Assembly (NCBI GenBank): GCA_024692565.1
Contig: JAILMN010000010.1
Span: forward strand, 124,001-188,000
Reading direction: 5' to 3'
DNA from: Paludibacteraceae bacterium
GTDB lineage: Bacteria > Bacteroidota > Bacteroidia > Bacteroidales > Paludibacteraceae
DNA: 64,000 bases
Part shown: in pieces, positions 59,013 through 64,000 of the stretch
Numbering within the stretch: position 1 is the stretch's first letter
Layout: every line of letters starts with the position of its first letter
Notes under the pieces: model-generated
The model's database searches: none
What the model was told of the DNA's origin: nothing
Seen by the model: only the letters and a program-made list of their open reading frames with translations
Made by a program: the position numbers and the translations under genes

Positions 59013-61082
59013 ATGGCAACAAAGAAAGTGGAAAGTCCCAAACATCTGAAAATCGTTGAGCGTGACCCGTACCTGCAGCCGTACGAAGGTGCGCTGCAAG
59101 CACGCGCCGACTACGCTCGTAACAAAGAAGCCGAACTGACCGGCGGCAAACCCCTGTCTGAATGGGCTTCGGGCTACCTGTATTTCGGTCTGCACCACAC
59201 CAAAAACGGATGGGTGCTCCGCGAATGGGCACCGAACGCAACCGCCATCTACATCAAAGGCGATTTCAACAACTGGAGCAAGGACGAGGCCTATCGTCTG
59301 CAGCCCGTCGGCAACGGCGTATGGGAAGCCAAACTGCCGGAGAACGCGATACAGCACGGCCAGATGTACAAACTGCTCGTTGAATGGAACGGCGGCTACG
59401 GCGAGCGCATCCCGTCCTATGTGCGTCGCGTAGTGCAGGACGACCAGACCAAGATCTTCTCCGCGCAAGTATGGGACGAACCTGAGTTCCAATGGAAGAA
59501 CCGCGGCAAGAAACTCAAAGACAAAGGCGGACTCTATATCTACGAATGCCATATCGGTATGTCCTCGTCCGAGGAGAAAGTGAACTCGTACGAAGAGTTC
59601 CGTCGCGATGTGCTGCCGCGTATCGACAAACTCGGCTATAACTGCGTGCAGATCATGGCTATCCAGGAGCACCCGTACTACGGCTCCTTCGGCTACCATG
59701 TATCCAATTTCTTCGCAGCCAGCAGCCGTTTCGGTACTCCCAACGAACTGAAAGCCCTCATCGACGACGCGCACGGACGCGGCATGCATGTCATCATGGA
59801 CCTTGTGCACAGTCACGCGGTAAAGAACGAGCTCGAAGGCCTCGGTAATTTCGACGGCACGCCGTATCAGTATTTCCATGACGGCGCACGCCGTGAGCAC
59901 CCGGCTTGGGACAGCCTCTGCTTCAACTACGGCAAGAACGAAGTGCTGCATTTCCTGCTCTCCAACTGCAAATTCTGGATTGACGAATATGACTTCGACG
60001 GCTTCCGCTTCGACGGTGTGACATCCATGATCTACCGCAGTCACGGTCTGGGCGAAGACTTCAACGGTTACCCCTCTTATTTCAACGGCAACGAAGACGG
60101 CGACGCCCTGATGTACCTGACGCTGGCGAACAAAGTGATCCATGAGGTCAAACCCGAAGCCATCACCATCGCCGAAGAGATGTCCGGTATGCCGGGTCTG
60201 GCTGCGTCCATCGAAGATGGCGGCGTAGGCTTCGACTATCGCTTGGCGATGGGTATCCCCGATTTCTGGATCAAGTATATCAAAGAGGTCAAAGACGAAG
60301 ACTGGAAAGCGGGTCACATCCTCTATGAGATGACCAACCGCCGCGAGGACGAGAAAACCATCTCCTATGCCGAGAGTCACGACCAGGCACTCGTGGGCGA
60401 CAAGACCATCATCTTCCGTCTCGTCGATGCCGATATGTACTGGCATTTTGAGCACGGTCACTCAACCTATATGGTTGACCGCGGCATCGCCCTGCATAAG
60501 ATGATTCGTCTCGTGACGGCATCTACCATCAACGGCGGTTACCTCACCTTCATGGGTAATGAGTTTGGTCACCCCGAATGGATTGATTTCCCGCGTGAGG
60601 GCAACGGTTGGAGCTATAAATATGCCCGTCGACAGTGGGACCTCGTGGATAACCCCAACTATTTCTTCGCCGACCTCAACCGCTTCGACGCTGCGATGAT
60701 TCACCTGCTCAAGCAGCATATCCTGACGCAGAACCCGACCGCTGAGGAGAAGAAATACAACGTCGGCAAACACCTGCCGTGGGTGATGAAGTGGTGGGAC
60801 AACGAAGGCGACCAGGTAGTCGCATACTCGCGCAACGACCTGCTCTTCATCTTCAACTGGAACGGCCAGAAATCGTTCACCGACTACGGCATGCTCGTGC
60901 CCGAAGGCAAATACAAAGTGGTGCTGAATACAGACGCCAAAGAGTTCGCAGGTTTCGGCCTCAGCGACGACAGCGTGGAGCATTTCACCGAACATGACAA
61001 CCTTTACGCCAAAGACGGCAAGGGTTGGCTCAAGATGTACCTCCCCGCACGCAGCGCAGTCGTGCTCCAAAAAATTGACTAA
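59013..61082 (+). CDS. glgB: 1,4-alpha-glucan branching enzyme
   Basis: GLHHTKNGWVLREWAPNA, GFRFDGVTSMIY, AEEMSGMPG, YAESHDQALVG. Confidence 0.95.
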   Translation: MATKKVESPKHLKIVERDPYLQPYEGALQARADYARNKEAELTGGKPLSEWASGYLYFGLHHTKNGWVLREWAPNATAIYIKGDFNNWSKDEAYRLQPVGNGVWEAKLPENAIQHGQMYKLLVEWNGGYGERIPSYVRRVVQDDQTKIFSAQVWDEPEFQWKNRGKKLKDKGGLYIYECHIGMSSSEEKVNSYEEFRRDVLPRIDKLGYNCVQIMAIQEHPYYGSFGYHVSNFFAASSRFGTPNELKALIDDAHGRGMHVIMDLVHSHAVKNELEGLGNFDGTPYQYFHDGARREHPAWDSLCFNYGKNEVLHFLLSNCKFWIDEYDFDGFRFDGVTSMIYRSHGLGEDFNGYPSYFNGNEDGDALMYLTLANKVIHEVKPEAITIAEEMSGMPGLAASIEDGGVGFDYRLAMGIPDFWIKYIKEVKDEDWKAGHILYEMTNRREDEKTISYAESHDQALVGDKTIIFRLVDADMYWHFEHGHSTYMVDRGIALHKMIRLVTASTINGGYLTFMGNEFGHPEWIDFPREGNGWSYKYARRQWDLVDNPNYFFADLNRFDAAMIHLLKQHILTQNPTAEEKKYNVGKHLPWVMKWWDNEGDQVVAYSRNDLLFIFNWNGQKSFTDYGMLVPEGKYKVVLNTDAKEFAGFGLSDDSVEHFTEHDNLYAKDGKGWLKMYLPARSAVVLQKID

Positions 61083-61083
61083 T

Positions 61084-61584
61084 ATGAGAAAAATCCTAAT
61101 TATTCTGGCAGCAGCCTTGATGATCGTCGGCTGTACCAAGAAACCCGCGCAACCTGCGGAAGAGCAGGCACCCGCGGAAGAGAATCTGTATATCAACTTC
61201 ACCGCCCTCACTCCTGAAGGCACCGAGTTGTCACTCAGTGACCTCATCGGCAAAACGGACTACGTGCTCGTTGATTTCTGGGCATCGTGGTGTGGTCCTT
61301 GCCGCCGTTTCATCCCTGTACTCAAAGAGATGTATGCCGGACAACCCGAAGGTCATTTTCAGATCTTCAGCTGCTCCGTGGACCAAGACCCCATAGCTTG
61401 GCAGGTAGCGCTCAACGAAGAGCAAATGCCCTGGCCGCAAGTACGCGAAGATGCGGAGCACCCCTGCTCCGATAAGTACGACGTGCAGTTCATCCCGCAC
61501 ACCGTGCTCATCGACAAAGAGGGACACATCCTTGGCGTCAACCTCGAAGAGCCCGACATCGAAGCTATCCTATTCGGAGAATAA
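61084..61584 (+). CDS. TlpA/thioredoxin-like lipoprotein
   Basis: Lipobox MIVGCTKK; DFWASWCGPCRRFIPVL. Confidence 0.9.
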   Translation: MRKILIILAAALMIVGCTKKPAQPAEEQAPAEENLYINFTALTPEGTELSLSDLIGKTDYVLVDFWASWCGPCRRFIPVLKEMYAGQPEGHFQIFSCSVDQDPIAWQVALNEEQMPWPQVREDAEHPCSDKYDVQFIPHTVLIDKEGHILGVNLEEPDIEAILFGE

Positions 61585-61603
61585 AATATAAAATATAAAA
61601 TAT

Positions 61604-62413
61604 ATGCGAGTAATTATTGAACCTTCGTACGATCTGCTGAGCCAGTGGGCTGCGAATTATGTAGCAAAACGTATCAATGAGTTTGCACCCAAAGAGGGCA
61701 AACCCTTCGTTCTCGGTCTTCCTACCGGCTCATCGCCGCTGGGTATGTACCGTGCCCTCATCGAACTCAACAAAGCAGGCAAAGTGTCCTTCCGCAACGT
61801 GGTGACCTTTAACATGGACGAGTATGTCAACCTGCCGGAAGAGCATCCCGAGAGTTACCACAGCTTCATGTGGACCAATTTCTTCAGCCACATCGACATC
61901 CGCAAAGAGAATGTCAATATCCTCAACGGCAACGCCGAAGACCTCGTTGCAGAGTGTGCGCGCTATGAGGAGAAAATCCGCAATATCGGCGGTATTCATC
62001 TGTTCCTCGGAGGTATCGGTCCTGACGGCCACATCGCCTTCAACGAACCGGGTTCGTCGCTCTCCAGCCGTACGCGTAAGAAAGAGTTGACCACCGATAC
62101 CATCATCGCTAACAGCCGTTTCTTCGATAACGACGTCAACAAAGTGCCCAAGACCGCCCTCACCGTAGGTGTAGGTACTGTCATGGATGCCAAAGAAGTG
62201 CTTATCATGGTCAACGGCCACAACAAAGCACGCGCCCTGCAGCATGCTATCGAGGAGCCGATTAGCCATATGTGGACCGTCAGTGCACTCCAGATGCACC
62301 AACATGGTATCATCGTCTGTGACGAAGCTGCATGCGAAGAACTCAAAGTAGGTACATTCAACTATTTCAAAGACATCGAGCGCAATAACCTCGATCCCAA
62401 GACATTGCTTTAA
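61604..62413 (+). CDS. nagB: Glucosamine-6-phosphate deaminase
   Basis: [56 protein letters not shown]. Confidence 0.96.
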   Translation: MRVIIEPSYDLLSQWAANYVAKRINEFAPKEGKPFVLGLPTGSSPLGMYRALIELNKAGKVSFRNVVTFNMDEYVNLPEEHPESYHSFMWTNFFSHIDIRKENVNILNGNAEDLVAECARYEEKIRNIGGIHLFLGGIGPDGHIAFNEPGSSLSSRTRKKELTTDTIIANSRFFDNDVNKVPKTALTVGVGTVMDAKEVLIMVNGHNKARALQHAIEEPISHMWTVSALQMHQHGIIVCDEAACEELKVGTFNYFKDIERNNLDPKTLL

Positions 62414-63876
62414 TGCTGGAAATTTATAATTCATTAACGCGTTTCAAAGAAACGTTCAAACCCCTGCACGAAGGGCACGTAGGCATGTATGTCTGCGGGC
62501 CTACCGTCTATGGTGACGCCCATCTGGGACACGCTCGTCCTGCCATCACTTTCGACCTGCTGTACCGCTATCTGCAGTACCTGGGTTATAAAGTGCGCTA
62601 TGTCCGTAATATCACCGATGTGGGACACCTCGAGCATGATGCCGATGAAGGAGAAGATAAGATAGCAAAGAAAGCACGACTCGAGCAACTCGAGCCGATG
62701 GAGGTCGTGCAATTCTATACCAACCGCTATCATCGCGATATGGCGGCGCTGAACGTGCTGCCGCCCTCTATCGAACCCCACGCATCGGGACACATCATCG
62801 AGCAGATCGCCTTCGTGCAGAAGATTCTTGACAAGGGCTACGCCTACGTGTCCAACGGTTCGGTTTATATGGACGTGGAGAAATACGCCAAGGACTATCC
62901 GTACGGCAAACTCTCCGGACGTAACCTCAACGATATCGTCACCGAGACGCGTGAACTCGACGGACAGGACGAGAAAAAACACTCTTATGACTTCGCGTTG
63001 TGGAAGAAAGCCGCACCGGAGCATATCATGAAATGGCCGAGTCCTTGGTCAGAGGGCTTCCCAGGCTGGCATATGGAGTGCTCCACGATGGGCACGAAGT
63101 ACCTCGGTGAGCAATTCGATATCCACGGCGGCGGACTTGACCTCATCTTCCCGCACCACGAGGCAGAGATCGCACAGAGTTGTGCTGCCCTCGGTCATGA
63201 GTCGGTTCACTATTGGATGCATAACAATATGATCACCATCGCCGGCAAGAAGATGGGTAAGAGTTACAATAACTTCATTACCCTTGAGCAGTTCTTCAGC
63301 GGCAATCATCCGCTGCTGTCGAAACCCTTCGGACCGATGGTAATCCGTTTCTTCATCCTGCAGGCGCACTATCGCTCTACCGTGGACTTCTCTTCCGAAG
63401 CCCTCGAAGCGGCGGAGAAAGGTCTGCAACGTATGCAAGAAGCGTATGCGCGTCTAATCAAACTGCAAGCCGGCAAAGAGACGACCGTAGAAGTAGTCGG
63501 TCTGCGTCAGCGCTGTACCGAAGCTATGGACGACGACCTCAATACGCCGTTTGTCATCGCCGCGCTCTTCGATTCTACACGTGCCATTAATACTGTTCAT
63601 GACGGCAAAGGCACCATCAGCGAAGCGGACCTCAAAGAGCTGCGCGAAGTATGGCATACTTTCGCCATCGACATCCTCGGTCTGCGACTCGAAGAGCAAT
63701 CGGCTGACGGCGGCAAACAGAAAGCTTTCAGCGGAGCCATCGACCTGCTACTGAATATCCGTCTGCAAGCCAAGCAGAACAAAGATTGGGCGACATCCGA
63801 TAAGATCCGCAACGAACTGACGGCTCTCGGATTCCAAATAAAGGACACCAAAGACGGCTTCGAGTGGAGTCTCTAA
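62413..63876 (+). CDS. cysS: Cysteinyl-tRNA synthetase
   Basis: [40 protein letters not shown] (KMSKS). Confidence 0.97.
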   Translation: MLEIYNSLTRFKETFKPLHEGHVGMYVCGPTVYGDAHLGHARPAITFDLLYRYLQYLGYKVRYVRNITDVGHLEHDADEGEDKIAKKARLEQLEPMEVVQFYTNRYHRDMAALNVLPPSIEPHASGHIIEQIAFVQKILDKGYAYVSNGSVYMDVEKYAKDYPYGKLSGRNLNDIVTETRELDGQDEKKHSYDFALWKKAAPEHIMKWPSPWSEGFPGWHMECSTMGTKYLGEQFDIHGGGLDLIFPHHEAEIAQSCAALGHESVHYWMHNNMITIAGKKMGKSYNNFITLEQFFSGNHPLLSKPFGPMVIRFFILQAHYRSTVDFSSEALEAAEKGLQRMQEAYARLIKLQAGKETTVEVVGLRQRCTEAMDDDLNTPFVIAALFDSTRAINTVHDGKGTISEADLKELREVWHTFAIDILGLRLEEQSADGGKQKAFSGAIDLLLNIRLQAKQNKDWATSDKIRNELTALGFQIKDTKDGFEWSL

Positions 63877-64000
63877 AAGAGAAATATTACTGGTATAAGA
63901 AGGCGCTGTGGGTGCTTGCCGCCCTGGCCCTTCTTCCGTTTGTGCTTATCCCTTTCTGGAAATGCAGCGGGCCGAAAGAACCGGCGGAAACGATTCAGGA
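63864..64000 (+). CDS. Hypothetical protein with N-terminal TM segment (3' partial, runs off window)
   Basis: GTG start overlapping cysS end: [45 protein letters not shown]. Confidence 0.5.
   Translation, partial: MESLKEKYYWYKKALWVLAALALLPFVLIPFWKCSGPKEPAETIQ

Noticed and set aside
58980-60461. 493-aa minus-strand ORF
   Set aside because: Antisense of glgB; low-complexity V/F/A-rich translation, no motif.

Overview
Bacteroidota (Bacteroidales-like) chromosomal segment. Flanks are housekeeping: tRNA-Arg, Zn-metallopeptidase, Fur, TrxB, LolA, FtsK, RseC and an rnfBCDGEA operon on the left; tRNA-Ala, tmRNA, thioredoxin, K+/H+ antiporter, epimerase, DEAD helicase, RsmF-like MTase, ComF, GlgB, TlpA, NagB and CysS on the right. 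The middle (about 12.3-51.1 kb) is accessory. It holds very large secreted proteins with InlB/Listeria-Bacteroides-type repeats and T9SS-like C-termini, three of them each paired with a small protein ending in a Pro-Gly/TM/basic tail. Nested among them is an AT-rich island (about 22-32.6 kb). The island carries a UDG-like/SIR2/RES operon (candidate NAD+-depleting defence system), a structured non-coding region, a DUF4143-type ATPase, a RelE-like TA pair and an HNH/reader/GIY-YIG-like cluster. A DUF6169-like pair and a MNT/HEPN pair lie between the giant genes. Main observations: (1) the UDG-like-SIR2-RES operon; (2) a 49-bp near-perfect inverted repeat in frame in two divergent secreted-protein genes, suggesting an invertible 5'-cassette switch; (3) the recurrent giant-protein plus small-CTERM-protein module with a fossil 3' end; (4) an RnfB lacking its ferredoxin domain; (5) a DEAD-helicase RG-rich tail encoded antisense to the conserved RsmF C-terminus; (6) inverted-repeat and hairpin-rich intergenic elements. 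All assignments come from reading the sequence; no searches or computations were run.
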